The position numbers and the translations under genes are program-made. 64,000 nt of DNA from contig NZ_JALLGW010000004.1 of the NCBI RefSeq assembly GCF_023074835.1, forward strand, positions 1 to 64,000, written 5' to 3'. This document shows, one piece after another, positions 46,076-54,229 of this stretch. How positions within the stretch are numbered: the stretch's first letter is position 1; the number at the start of each line of letters is the position of its first letter. The notes under the pieces are model-generated. The model searched no databases, was not told where the DNA came from, and saw nothing but the letters and a program-made list of their open reading frames with translations. Source of the stretch: Halomarina salina. GTDB lineage: Archaea; Halobacteriota; Halobacteria; Halobacteriales; Haloarculaceae.

Positions 46076-49000
46076 CGGTGAGTGTGATACCGAACATATC
46101 CTCGGCGGTTCGATACAGGCGATCGGTCGCTAACTCCGGTGCGACCGGATCCTGCGTGGTACTCGACTCCGAGTCACCACGGCCAGGCTGAGTAACGCAC
46201 CGCCGTGGGGTGTCGAGCGACTGAATAAGAGTTCGCTGTTGTTCGGGACGCATTCCTTCAAACTGAGGGAAGACAAGTGCGATCAACGCATCCGTCAGAT
46301 TATCACCGTTAGTTGCGCTCCCATCGGAGGCGTGGACGTAGGAGACAATGTCGTGGATGATGGCGGGACCGATAGGACGACCACCCTCAATGTTCGACCA
46401 TAGAACCGCCAACCGGGGGCCAATTGCCGACAACGTTTCGTGGAGGGCTGTTCGCTCATCCCCTGTCTCACCGTCGAGCCACGCTGACGCGTAATTCGCG
46501 GGTTGCGTCCCGGGGGAGTCGTAAGTCGGATCTAACAACCACTGTCGAGCGAGTCCGTCCTCCGTCGCGATTTCGGGAATCCCCACGTGGACGAACGCAA
46601 AGCGTCGCATGAACGCGTACGACATCTCATAGAGCGAGGCTTTGTCGGCCGTGTTCATCGTTCCAATAAGCCGCCAGGCCCCAGTGATCGGATACCGATC
46701 GGGATCTGTCGCGATTCGGTCACGGCGCTGTGGGTCCGTCTTTTCGTTTACCGCTTCGATACGAACCGGGGTCGATGGATGACCGTCCCCCTCGTACGGG
46801 AGCTCGACGGAATCACCGGCCAGAACAGAGAACACCTGTCCGAACGCTTTATCGATGTCAGATCGGTTCAGTTCGTCGATCACCAGCCACTTGTTCACGA
46901 GCGTCCCGTCCCGATCTCGGAAACATCGAAGGAACTGCCCTGGCGAGAACGCAAGCTCATCGCTGTCGCGTCGTGGCATGTAGCCCCCGACCGTGTCGTA
47001 TGCCGTCCATTCCGCAGTCGCCGTGGTAAACACCCAGTCATCGACCGAATCGAGCGTTGTTGCTTGACTACAGATCGCCTCAGCAATCTTTGATTTGCCA
47101 GTGCCTGGCGGCCCCGTCAAAATAACGTGTTTTCCGGAATTGATCGCCGCCGAGAGCTGTGAGCGAAGCTGGCGTGCCTGTGTAGGTGGATAATACAGTT
47201 GGTTGGGGAGTTCAGGATCGACCCGTGGCAGCGACAGTCGTTTGGTGAGGCGCTCGGGGGCCCGCTGACGATTACCCTGCGTGAGGAGATACTCCCCGGC
47301 CTTCTCGCTCAGGTTAAACAGATACTGCTGGTTCATCCCAGCTTTGTTGACAGGATAGTACGTATCGAGTCTAACGTCGTCACGAATCAGGTATGCGAAA
47401 ACATCGGCGAATTGGAGCGGTTCACTGAACCGCTGCAGGTCGATGTCGACACGGAGCTGCTCTTCAGTATCGACTTGGTAGTAGTATGGCTCTGACGTTA
47501 CCTCAGAGTAACCGACTACCGCCCCCTCTCGGTAGTTGAACACGATATCTCCGGGGGCAAGCTTTCGGAGGTCGTGGTGTGGTTGACTGTCGTCGGGAGC
47601 TTGGAGGTATTCTTCCTCGAGTTCCTCTTTGTTGCCCTGACTGACCCAGTAGTACGGAGCCGCTTCTGATATCGGTGGCTCCTCAACGGGAGTTCGATCG
47701 AGTTCGTCGTCAGGCGACGTTTCGTGTTCTGACGAAGGAGGATCTTCTGTGTCGGTCGAGGGGTGGCGGGCCGCACTCACTGCTGCGACCTCTCGTTCGA
47801 TATCGAAGAGGTCCTCACGAAGGGATGGTGTTCGGTTCGCGAGCGCGTATCGGATCGACTCGAAGTGGTTCGTCTGAGCCAGTGTCTTCTGAGCGGAGAG
47901 ACCTTGTTCGGGGGCCCAACTCGACACCGGGCCTTCATCGCCCGATGTGATCGCAACCCACTCGACAGGTCGAAGATGTGGATGTGAAACTGATTCTGCA
48001 GGGACGTGCTCGTCGAACGCGTTTGGGTGATACCGGTACGCCTCCGATTGAATGACTCCAATACCCAGGAGCTGCTCACCGTCCTTTGCAAGCACGATTG
48101 TTCCCGGTGTGAGCGCATCCCGGAACCGCTTGAGACAGACACCGGCATCGGCACTCGACTCGGATGCGGCTCTGGCATCGATTTCATCACGGCTCAGCTT
48201 GGAGAGATCTCCGATATCCCACCCAATAGAGCAGAGGCCGTGTTCTCTCCAGAGCGGCCATAGGGTGTCGGGTCCACCATCTGTCTCAAGGCCGGCGTTC
48301 AACTGCCATACTGCTCGATCTGCGATATCGTTTGACCGAAACCACTCGTTGACGTCGGTCCGTTCGTTTGCCCAGTAGCAGTAGAAGTCCAAGTGTCGAA
48401 AGTTGTCCTCGAAGTCGAAGTCGGCCCGAATAGCGGAAAAAAGCTCGATTGCTTCAAAGTATTCGTCCGGATCCTTCGGAACGTCGAGATCGAGACATGC
48501 CTTGATACTGACTTTCGTTTGGTGATTTACGATCGGGTATCGTTCCGGATAGAGTAGGCAGAAAACCGGCGTGAGCGTCGCCAATCCGACGTCTTGGACA
48601 GGGAGATCGAGGATGGTTTTCACAGCTGTATCCAACGCTTGGTTTTCGGCTGTTTCGTCGATGAGCGTCGCAAACGAATCGATGAGCTGCACTTCGACAT
48701 CATCAGTGGGGGCTGCAACCTTCAGCGCTGTCCCGCCGATGATTCCGAGTTCCTCCTCGCTCTGAATGAGCTCAACGACCGCATCAAGACGATCGGGTGC
48801 GCCACCAGTTGCTCTCACCCGCTCGATAGTCTTCTCCTGGCCGATCACTGACGATGTCTGACAGACTGATTTCAGCGCCGTCAGCTCAGCCCCTGAAAAG
48901 ACCTCAGTCTCGACGAACGTTTTTAGCAGCTCCTCGACGACTGTGCCTGTTCGCTCGTGTCGACGCTTCTCTGCGTCCCATTCCGAGGTAGCCTTGTAGT

Positions 49001-49085
49001 AGTCAACAAAGAACTGTGTACAGTACCAACGTGTCGACGCAATATCCAGCGTAGCCTCGGAATGCTCGACTGTCACGCTCGCCAT
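46056..49085 (-). CDS. Second McrB-type AAA+ ATPase with EVE domain
   Basis: A 1,009-residue protein, only distantly similar to the McrB at 5014-7929. Residues 1-240 are a helical unknown region. A PUA/EVE-like part near 250-360 has WPLWREHGLCSIGWDIGDLS and LLGIGVIQSEAYRY. A clearer EVE domain follows at about 480-560, with YYWVSQGN, APGDIVFNYREGAVVGYSEV. The AAA+ core has GPPGTGKSKIAEAI near 652, KWLVIDELNRSDIDKAFGQ near 735, and GTMNTADKASLYEMSYAFMRRF near 805. EVE domains read modified cytosines, so the target is probably DNA carrying a base modification. It overlaps its nuclease partner by 20 bases. Confidence 0.85.
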   Translation of the reverse strand: MASVTVEHSEATLDIASTRWYCTQFFVDYYKATSEWDAEKRRHERTGTVVEELLKTFVETEVFSGAELTALKSVCQTSSVIGQEKTIERVRATGGAPDRLDAVVELIQSEEELGIIGGTALKVAAPTDDVEVQLIDSFATLIDETAENQALDTAVKTILDLPVQDVGLATLTPVFCLLYPERYPIVNHQTKVSIKACLDLDVPKDPDEYFEAIELFSAIRADFDFEDNFRHLDFYCYWANERTDVNEWFRSNDIADRAVWQLNAGLETDGGPDTLWPLWREHGLCSIGWDIGDLSKLSRDEIDARAASESSADAGVCLKRFRDALTPGTIVLAKDGEQLLGIGVIQSEAYRYHPNAFDEHVPAESVSHPHLRPVEWVAITSGDEGPVSSWAPEQGLSAQKTLAQTNHFESIRYALANRTPSLREDLFDIEREVAAVSAARHPSTDTEDPPSSEHETSPDDELDRTPVEEPPISEAAPYYWVSQGNKEELEEEYLQAPDDSQPHHDLRKLAPGDIVFNYREGAVVGYSEVTSEPYYYQVDTEEQLRVDIDLQRFSEPLQFADVFAYLIRDDVRLDTYYPVNKAGMNQQYLFNLSEKAGEYLLTQGNRQRAPERLTKRLSLPRVDPELPNQLYYPPTQARQLRSQLSAAINSGKHVILTGPPGTGKSKIAEAICSQATTLDSVDDWVFTTATAEWTAYDTVGGYMPRRDSDELAFSPGQFLRCFRDRDGTLVNKWLVIDELNRSDIDKAFGQVFSVLAGDSVELPYEGDGHPSTPVRIEAVNEKTDPQRRDRIATDPDRYPITGAWRLIGTMNTADKASLYEMSYAFMRRFAFVHVGIPEIATEDGLARQWLLDPTYDSPGTQPANYASAWLDGETGDERTALHETLSAIGPRLAVLWSNIEGGRPIGPAIIHDIVSYVHASDGSATNGDNLTDALIALVFPQFEGMRPEQQRTLIQSLDTPRRCVTQPGRGDSESSTTQDPVAPELATDRLYRTAEDMFGITLTDESDDS

Positions 49086-49406
49086 AGGCGGAGTTCGATG
49101 GAAAAAGTGTTGGAATTAATATCAACACCTCTTGTTCGACCCTTCGCTTTCAATTGGACGGAGCGGTGAATGGACAGAAAGCGAGGTCGCGGAGATAAAT
49201 CAGAGAGAACGAACTCTCGTAGCTGACCGGGTAGCGTAAGGAGGGAGCCTCTGGGATTTCCTCGCTTATCCAAACATATAGCGATATGCGATACATGGAT
49301 GTTCGGGTGTTTTCTCTACTGACAGGCGTGGGTTACGCAGACTGAAGAGGTCAGCTGAACCCACAAATTCATAAGTCAATCAACTAAACTGCCGAACATC
49401 ACGAAT
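49086..49406. promoter_or_regulatory. Divergent intergenic region before the recombinase
   Basis: These 321 bases lie between the divergent second mcrB and the recombinase leader ORF. An AT-rich TTCATAAG near 49367-49374 is placed about 35 bases before the ATG at 49407 and may be its TATA element. No repeat of the 8-bp type seen further downstream occurs here, and no gene was recognised. Confidence 0.35.
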
Positions 49407-49508
49407 ATGGACGATTCAGAACGACCCCCTGATGGCGATGTTGGGCTTTCTGTAGCTTCAGCCATGGATTGCTCTCTGCCTGTGCAGCGGCGGTCTGATA
49501 CCGCATGA
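49407..49508 (+). CDS. 33-residue leader ORF coupled to the recombinase
   Basis: A short frame (starts MDDSERPPDGDVGLSVASAM, ends at the TGA of 49506-49508) whose stop overlaps the recombinase ATG at 49505 (ATGA). The acidic start and the coupling suggest real translation, perhaps setting the level of recombinase. It could equally be chance. No family was recognised. Confidence 0.35.
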   Translation: MDDSERPPDGDVGLSVASAMDCSLPVQRRSDTA

Positions 49509-50800
49509 GCCGTTCTGATGGCGAGAGCGGGACCGACTCGACAACTACGCTCTCGTTTGACGACGTCCGCTGGACAACGTGCGACCTCGAAGACTTCGTC
49601 AACCTGTACTGGAAACGGGTTGCTCCACAGCTTGCAGCGGAGGGAACTGACCCCGAATCTGAGCGGCCTCCCTACCAGTGGTTCCGAGACCACGATGCAC
49701 GGTCATTTCTCGCTGCCCTGCGGCGACATCACGACCTATCGTTCGGAACGTTCTGGACCGAACACCTCGTCGATCAGGCTGAGACGGGCTATGAGTGGGC
49801 GACGACGGACGAGCCTACTATCGACGCACTGGAACGCTTCTTGGACCGTCGCCGGGCACGGTATGGGCTTGCGACATCGTCCGTCGACACGGTCAGGACA
49901 CGTCTGAACCTCTACGTGCGGGCATACCACGAAGCGAACGAGACGGGCGACCTGCTAACGCCCGTCCAGCGCGACGGGTCCGCACCGGCGTACGAGGCTG
50001 TCGATGCCTGCTATGCGGCGTTCGACTGGCTAAATGAGGAAGCTCCCCGAACGTATAGCGCACGGACCCTCCAACGGGTTCGGCGAGTCGTTGACGCATG
50101 GTATCAACACCTGGTCGGCCGCCGTCTCGCCGCGCTCAACCCCGCGAGCGGGCTCTATGACGAGTTCAAGTGGGAGTCCCAAGGGTCGTCAACGCCCGCG
50201 CTCTCGGCCGATCAGGTTCGCCAGCTGATGCAGGCGACGACGACTACAGCAGAACGACTCCTGGTGGTTGCACTCGCTGGCTGGGGACTCCGAGCAAACG
50301 AGGTCGCCGCGCTGCACGGTTCGCAGTTCCAGCAACCAGAGAACGATAGCGAGGTCCCCTATATTACCTTCGAGTCGCGGAAAAACGGCCCTGGAGAGGT
50401 CTCTGTCCTGTACGGACTCGACGTGTTTGACGTTCGGCTTGATGAACTCACTGCCGACGAGACTTGGACGGGGTACCTCTTCCCGTCGCCGCAGGGGCAC
50501 TCACCACACATCACGCGGGATACGGTCCGAAATCGTTTCCAGCGACTTGCTGTGCGGGCGGGGCTACCCGACCGGATTGAGGGTGAGCGCCCAAGTCCGC
50601 AACTGTGTCGTCGCTTCTGGTATGAGACGTACACCGCCGTTCTCGAAGGAGTGCTCGACGGGGTAGAGGAGATCGCGGCCGAACAGGGGAGCAGCGACCC
50701 GGAGGTCGTCATGCAGAACTATCTCTCCGATTCACGCTCCCGTCACCTTCGTCGCGAGTTCATGCGCGACCAGCTGGCTGCTGCATTTGACACGGACTAA
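49505..50800 (+). CDS. Tyrosine recombinase/integrase-like protein
   Basis: A 431-residue site-specific recombinase of the phage-integrase superfamily. Residues 10-200 are the core-binding part. The catalytic domain begins at ALSADQVRQLMQ near 222 and has Arg I in GWGLRANEVAAL near 255. Arg II lies in PSPQLCRRFWYETY near 362, where the usual His of H-x-x-R is a Gln or Leu. The nucleophile Tyr is in VVMQNYLSDSR near 405, where the usual upstream His is Ser. Such relaxed motifs are seen in haloarchaeal plasmid recombinases. It stands directly before a repeat array and parA, so multimer resolution or integration of the replicon is likely. Confidence 0.8.
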   Translation: MSRSDGESGTDSTTTLSFDDVRWTTCDLEDFVNLYWKRVAPQLAAEGTDPESERPPYQWFRDHDARSFLAALRRHHDLSFGTFWTEHLVDQAETGYEWATTDEPTIDALERFLDRRRARYGLATSSVDTVRTRLNLYVRAYHEANETGDLLTPVQRDGSAPAYEAVDACYAAFDWLNEEAPRTYSARTLQRVRRVVDAWYQHLVGRRLAALNPASGLYDEFKWESQGSSTPALSADQVRQLMQATTTTAERLLVVALAGWGLRANEVAALHGSQFQQPENDSEVPYITFESRKNGPGEVSVLYGLDVFDVRLDELTADETWTGYLFPSPQGHSPHITRDTVRNRFQRLAVRAGLPDRIEGERPSPQLCRRFWYETYTAVLEGVLDGVEEIAAEQGSSDPEVVMQNYLSDSRSRHLRREFMRDQLAAAFDTD

Positions 50801-50843
50801 TGTGCTGACTAGCTGGTCATTGCTCTGAGAGCACTTGCTCACT

Positions 50844-51066
50844 GATTCACTATCTCTTAGAATCATTGATTCGCTGACTCAACGGAGTCACTGAACTATC
50901 GAGTCACTGAATCATTGAGTCATGGATGTATAGATTCCCTGATCGTCAGTCAACTCCTGGATTCATTGAGTCTATGAGTTTATGATTTATTGAATCATGG
51001 ATTCCGAAACTCCATGATGCTGTAGATAATCATTGATTCAGTGAATCACTAACTCAATGATACTCG
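50844..51066. repeat. Array A of 8-bp tandem repeats (GANTCANT), centromere-like
   Basis: About 27 near-contiguous octamers follow a strict 8-base period with a few slips. Examples are GAATCATT at 50860, GATTCGCT at 50868, GAGTCACT at 50901, GAATCATT at 50909, GAGTCATG at 50917, GATTCATT at 50960, GAATCATG at 50992, GATTCAGT at 51035 and GAATCACT at 51043. Most units contain GANTC; a few are degenerate but keep phase. The array lies between the recombinase and parA and is the only notable content of 50801-51122. Unspaced short direct repeats beside parA are typical of plasmid partition sites; the best-known case is the heptad array bound by the ribbon-helix-helix omega protein of pSM19035. 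Confidence 0.85.
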
Positions 51067-51122
51067 GCTGCAAGCAGACTCCGGTACCATCTGTGGCCCC
51101 TAGCGTAGCATGGGGGCACATT

Positions 51123-51170
51123 GAATCATAGAATCACCGAATCATTGACTCATGGATTCAGTGAATGAAG
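51123..51170. repeat. Array B of 8-bp repeats
   Basis: Six octamers in perfect phase: GAATCATA, GAATCACC, GAATCATT, GACTCATG, GATTCAGT and the degenerate GAATGAAG. The cluster is separated from array A by 56 bases of unrelated GC-rich sequence and from array C by 89 bases. It has the same unit and orientation as array A. Confidence 0.85.
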
Positions 51171-51259
51171 TCCATTATGTCCAGATATCCTGCATGAAAC
51201 CAGTGCTCGGGAGAGCAACAAGCAGTGCTTTCAGGACGAGTTGTCTGACGCGGATTTAA

Positions 51260-51283
51260 GATTCATTGATTCAATGACTCTGG
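51260..51283. repeat. Array C of 8-bp repeats at the parA start
   Basis: Three octamers, GATTCATT, GATTCAAT and GACTCTGG, end one base before the parA ATG at 51285. A further degenerate GATTTAA precedes them. Binding of the partner protein here would cover the parA promoter or start, so the cluster is a likely autoregulatory operator. Confidence 0.75.
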
Positions 51284-51284
51284 T

Positions 51285-52196
51285 ATGAGTGAAGCTCCCC
51301 ATGGGTGGGGTGTCGTTCCGTCGACGGGCATCCCGACGATTGCGTTCGGAAATCAGAAGGGTGGAACCGGCAAGACGACAGCGACGATCAACAGCGCCGC
51401 GGCGCTCGCCGTCCGGGGCCACGATGTTTTGGCGATCGACATGGACCCCCAGGCCGACCTGACCAAAGGCCTTGGTTTGGGACCGGGCGATGATACTGAC
51501 CCCTCGAACCCGAAAAATGACCTGCCAAACAGGCTCGTCACTGACGACGCGAACTTACTCGACGTCCTCGTCGATAACCCGCGCACACATGACACCAACC
51601 TTTCCGAAATCGTCATCGAGGCCAGTGAGTACGAGCACCTGAACTATGATCTTGTTCCGAGTCACAAGGATATGGGTCTCGCGCGTGATTGGATGGACGA
51701 TGCGAGTGCTCGACTCGCCCTCCAAACTGCTCTTGATGGGCTGGTCGAAGACGGGTATGACTATGACTACATTGTCATCGACTGCCCGCCGGACCTCTCT
51801 GTACTAACGGACGCGGCGTTCATCGCCGCCCAGAACGTGTTTCTTGCCGCCCAAACACAGGCGACGTCACGAGACGCGCTCGATGATCTCTGGGACCAGC
51901 TGGAATCTATCGAAGACAACCAGCAAATCGAGATCGCGATCGTCGGACTGCTGGCAAACATGTATCGCGAGGACGGCCAGTCTCGGAAGTTCCTCGAAGC
52001 GTTCGACGAGTCGTTCGCGGCGATGGCACCCATCTTCAAACTCCCAATGCGGGTGGCGATTCAGCGTGCGTGGGATAACGGACGAGACATCTTCGAATGG
52101 GAGGACGCGAATGACCAACACGTAGAGCGTGACCTGTTCTTGGAGATTGCGGACACGATGGAGCGAGCGTTCGATAAAACGCAGGTGGAGGCCTGA
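51285..52196 (+). CDS. parA: ParA-type partition ATPase
   Basis: A 303-residue deviant-Walker ATPase that segregates plasmids. The Walker A' motif FGNQKGGTGKTTATIN is near residue 22, with VLAIDMDPQADLTKGLG near 50 (switch I region), YIVIDCPPDLSVLTDAA near 160 (Walker B) and QATSRDALDDL near 187. There is no N-terminal DNA-binding domain, as in small type Ib or pSM19035 delta-like ParA proteins, so repression should come from the partner protein. The partner gene follows after 2 bases. Array C of the octamer repeat abuts the start codon. Confidence 0.92.
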   Translation: MSEAPHGWGVVPSTGIPTIAFGNQKGGTGKTTATINSAAALAVRGHDVLAIDMDPQADLTKGLGLGPGDDTDPSNPKNDLPNRLVTDDANLLDVLVDNPRTHDTNLSEIVIEASEYEHLNYDLVPSHKDMGLARDWMDDASARLALQTALDGLVEDGYDYDYIVIDCPPDLSVLTDAAFIAAQNVFLAAQTQATSRDALDDLWDQLESIEDNQQIEIAIVGLLANMYREDGQSRKFLEAFDESFAAMAPIFKLPMRVAIQRAWDNGRDIFEWEDANDQHVERDLFLEIADTMERAFDKTQVEA

Positions 52197-52198
52197 GC

Positions 52199-52627
52199 AT
52201 GCCTCGGGGAATGGACGAGCGATTCGAGGACCCCTCAGATGGAGCGAGCAACGAGGACGCTGCCACCGAAGAAGACCCGGAGATGCCAGTGGAGTCTGAA
52301 GCTGCCTCTGACCGACATTCGAATCAACACGAAGCCAATTCCACAGCCGATGCCAATTCGTCGGCCAGCGAGGCTGATGCGACGGGTGACGAACCGCTGA
52401 ACATCCGGCAAGACTGGGATTCAGCCACCATATACGTCGAACCGGAGCAGAGTGAGGAGATCGAGATTACGTTTACCCGGCTGAAAAAGCAACTGAAACG
52501 CGAGGGTGTCACGCTAGAGAAGAACAAGCACTTCTATCGAGGTGTGTTTGAGGTGGCGTTCGGCGACTATCAAGAAGAAACAAAAGAGAGAATCCGCGAG
52601 CTCGCAGAGCAAGATGTAGATCAGTGA
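52199..52627 (+). CDS. Putative centromere-binding partner of ParA
   Basis: A 142-residue protein directly behind parA. Residues 1-65 are acidic and low in complexity (E, D, S, A), probably disordered. Residues 70-142 have a predicted strand ATIYVEPEQSEEIEITF and then charged helices: TRLKKQLKREGVTLEKNKHF, followed by REVF-like and KERIRELAEQ segments. A short strand followed by basic helices would suit a ribbon-helix-helix-type binder, but no family match was certain. The position, size and the flanking octamer arrays make it the best candidate for the array-binding protein. Its last bases overlap the start of array D. Confidence 0.65.
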   Translation: MPRGMDERFEDPSDGASNEDAATEEDPEMPVESEAASDRHSNQHEANSTADANSSASEADATGDEPLNIRQDWDSATIYVEPEQSEEIEITFTRLKKQLKREGVTLEKNKHFYRGVFEVAFGDYQEETKERIRELAEQDVDQ

Positions 52628-52657
52628 TTTATTGATTCACAGAGTCTTGGACGGTGT
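52626..52657. repeat. Array D of 8-bp repeats
   Basis: Four octamers in phase directly behind the ParA partner gene: GATTTATT, GATTCACA, GAGTCTTG and the degenerate GACGGTGT. The unit, phase and orientation are those of arrays A-C, so the par genes are bracketed by the repeat. Confidence 0.65.
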
Positions 52658-52726
52658 GGTGATACTTCGTCATTCACCTATGCCGATGCCCCCATATTCA
52701 ACGCTTCAGTGCCTGGTAGATCGTCC

Positions 52727-52997
52727 ATGTCCACATTTGAGTTGCCGTCAGCAGAGGACGAAGATCTTCTATTGAGTGAGGGAAGTCATAGCAAACGCTG
52801 TGTAGCCGCAGTTCACACCACCCGATATACCCTGTTGCCTGAACTATGGAAGCCACGTGGGAGCTGTTCACTACTACTGTGGGCCATGTGGACTGGCGCT
52901 ATTAGAGACTGCAGAGTCGAAAGATGATCCATTAATCGCAATCAACCGTGGTGTCTTCCCCCGTTGCGATCGCTCTCATATCTCAATGACCAGCTGA
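52727..52997 (+). pseudogene. Frameshifted small zinc-binding protein
   Basis: The 483 bases between the par operon and the ABC ATPase hold one plausible coding relic. From the ATG at 52727 the frame reads MSTFELPSAEDEDLL and continues to about 52820. Another frame then takes over with PCCLNYGSHVGAVHYYCGPCG and ends at a TGA at 52997. Cysteine pairs suggest a zinc ribbon. One single-base shift near 52820-52835 would join the two parts, so this is either a pseudogene or a sequence error. Confidence 0.35.
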
Positions 52998-53110
52998 ACG
53001 GAGAATGCCAATTCAACCGAGAGTCAGCGTAATAGTACGTATATTCGTATTCCCAGGCTTGTTCGTTACAGCCAGCCATACTATTGTCGGGGTCTCAAAA
53101 TACTTGACCC

Positions 53111-54229
53111 TCAGGAGATAGCGCCGCGAGTCAATAGCTCTCCAGTATCAGCGTCAAATAGATACAACCGATCAGGATTCGGGGTGACCCACACTGTGTC
53201 TCCCTCGTCAAACACGAAGCCCCCTTCACCTTCCGCCGGAATAACAGCTCGGAGTTCTCCCACATCACTGTCCACCGTAGCGAGGTCTGTATTACCTAAT
53301 GGTTCGAGAATCGAGATCGTCCCTTCAATTGCGTTCGTCTGCTGCTCACGCTCAAGCGAAACGTGTTCAGGGCGGAAACCGAGTCGGATAGCAGATCCAC
53401 TGGAGGTGTGGTGAAAGGTAGACTCGTCGAACGAAAATTCCATCCCGGCTGCAGTCACATTGGCATTATTGTCGTCATAGTTGGTCTCTCCATCAACCAA
53501 ATTTATAGTTGGATTACCTATAAAAGAGGCTACAAATTCATTTGTGGGAGAGTTATACAAATCCTTTGGTGTGCCCACCTGCTCGATGTCCCCATTGTTC
53601 ATCACGGCAATCTTGTCGCTCATGCTCATTGCCTCCTCCTGATCGTGTGTGACATAGACGAAAGGTACACGGAGGCGTTTATGGATTCGCTGAACCTCTT
53701 TCCGAATTCGGACCTTCAGTTTGGCGTCGAGGTCACTGAGGGGTTCGTCCATCAAGAATACGGTCGGGTCCATAACGATTGTTCGCGCTAGTGCTACCCG
53801 TTGACGCTGTCCCCCGCTCAGCTCACCAGGATACTTTTGAAGCAGCTCTCCAACCTCCATCACCTCCGCAGCCTCTTTCGCACGTTGGTGTTTTTCGTCG
53901 TCTCCGACGTGTCGAATTTTGAGGGGGTATGCAATGTTCTCCTCCACGGTCATATGTGGGTACAGGGCGATGTTCTGGAACATCATCCCCACTTCACGCT
54001 TCTCTGGTGGGACATCGGTTACGTTCTGTCCGTCGAACTTCACCGATCCAGACGTTGGAGTTTCGAGCCCTCCAATACACCGGAGAGTCGTCGTTTTTCC
54101 ACACCCAGATGGCCCAACAAGGGTAAAGAACTCATCGCCCCCGATTTCAAAGGAGACGTCATTGACAGCAACCTCGACCCCTTCCGGCACATCGAACTCT
54201 TTTCGTAAAGTCTCGACCTGGACTGACAT
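53111..54229 (-). CDS. Carbohydrate ABC transporter ATPase (MsmX/UgpC type)
   Basis: 372 residues from the ATG at 54229 (MSVQVETLRKEF; an in-frame ATG lies at 54253). The cassette is complete: Walker A GPSGCGKTTTLRCIG near 40, Q-loop MMFQNIALYPHM near 83, signature LSGGQRQRVALARTI near 133, Walker B VFLMDEPLSDLDAKLK, and the switch THDQEEAMSMSDKI near 190. A C-terminal TOBE region (about 240-372) is typical of sugar-importer ATPases of the CUT1 class. It is divergent from the binding-protein and permease genes and surely energises that transporter, since no other ATPase is near. Confidence 0.92.
   Translation of the reverse strand: MSVQVETLRKEFDVPEGVEVAVNDVSFEIGGDEFFTLVGPSGCGKTTTLRCIGGLETPTSGSVKFDGQNVTDVPPEKREVGMMFQNIALYPHMTVEENIAYPLKIRHVGDDEKHQRAKEAAEVMEVGELLQKYPGELSGGQRQRVALARTIVMDPTVFLMDEPLSDLDAKLKVRIRKEVQRIHKRLRVPFVYVTHDQEEAMSMSDKIAVMNNGDIEQVGTPKDLYNSPTNEFVASFIGNPTINLVDGETNYDDNNANVTAAGMEFSFDESTFHHTSSGSAIRLGFRPEHVSLEREQQTNAIEGTISILEPLGNTDLATVDSDVGELRAVIPAEGEGGFVFDEGDTVWVTPNPDRLYLFDADTGELLTRGAIS

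Noticed and set aside
50844-51283. CRISPR array
   Set aside because: The repeats are 8 bases long and contiguous, without spacers, so they are not a CRISPR. No other CRISPR-like structure was seen in the window.
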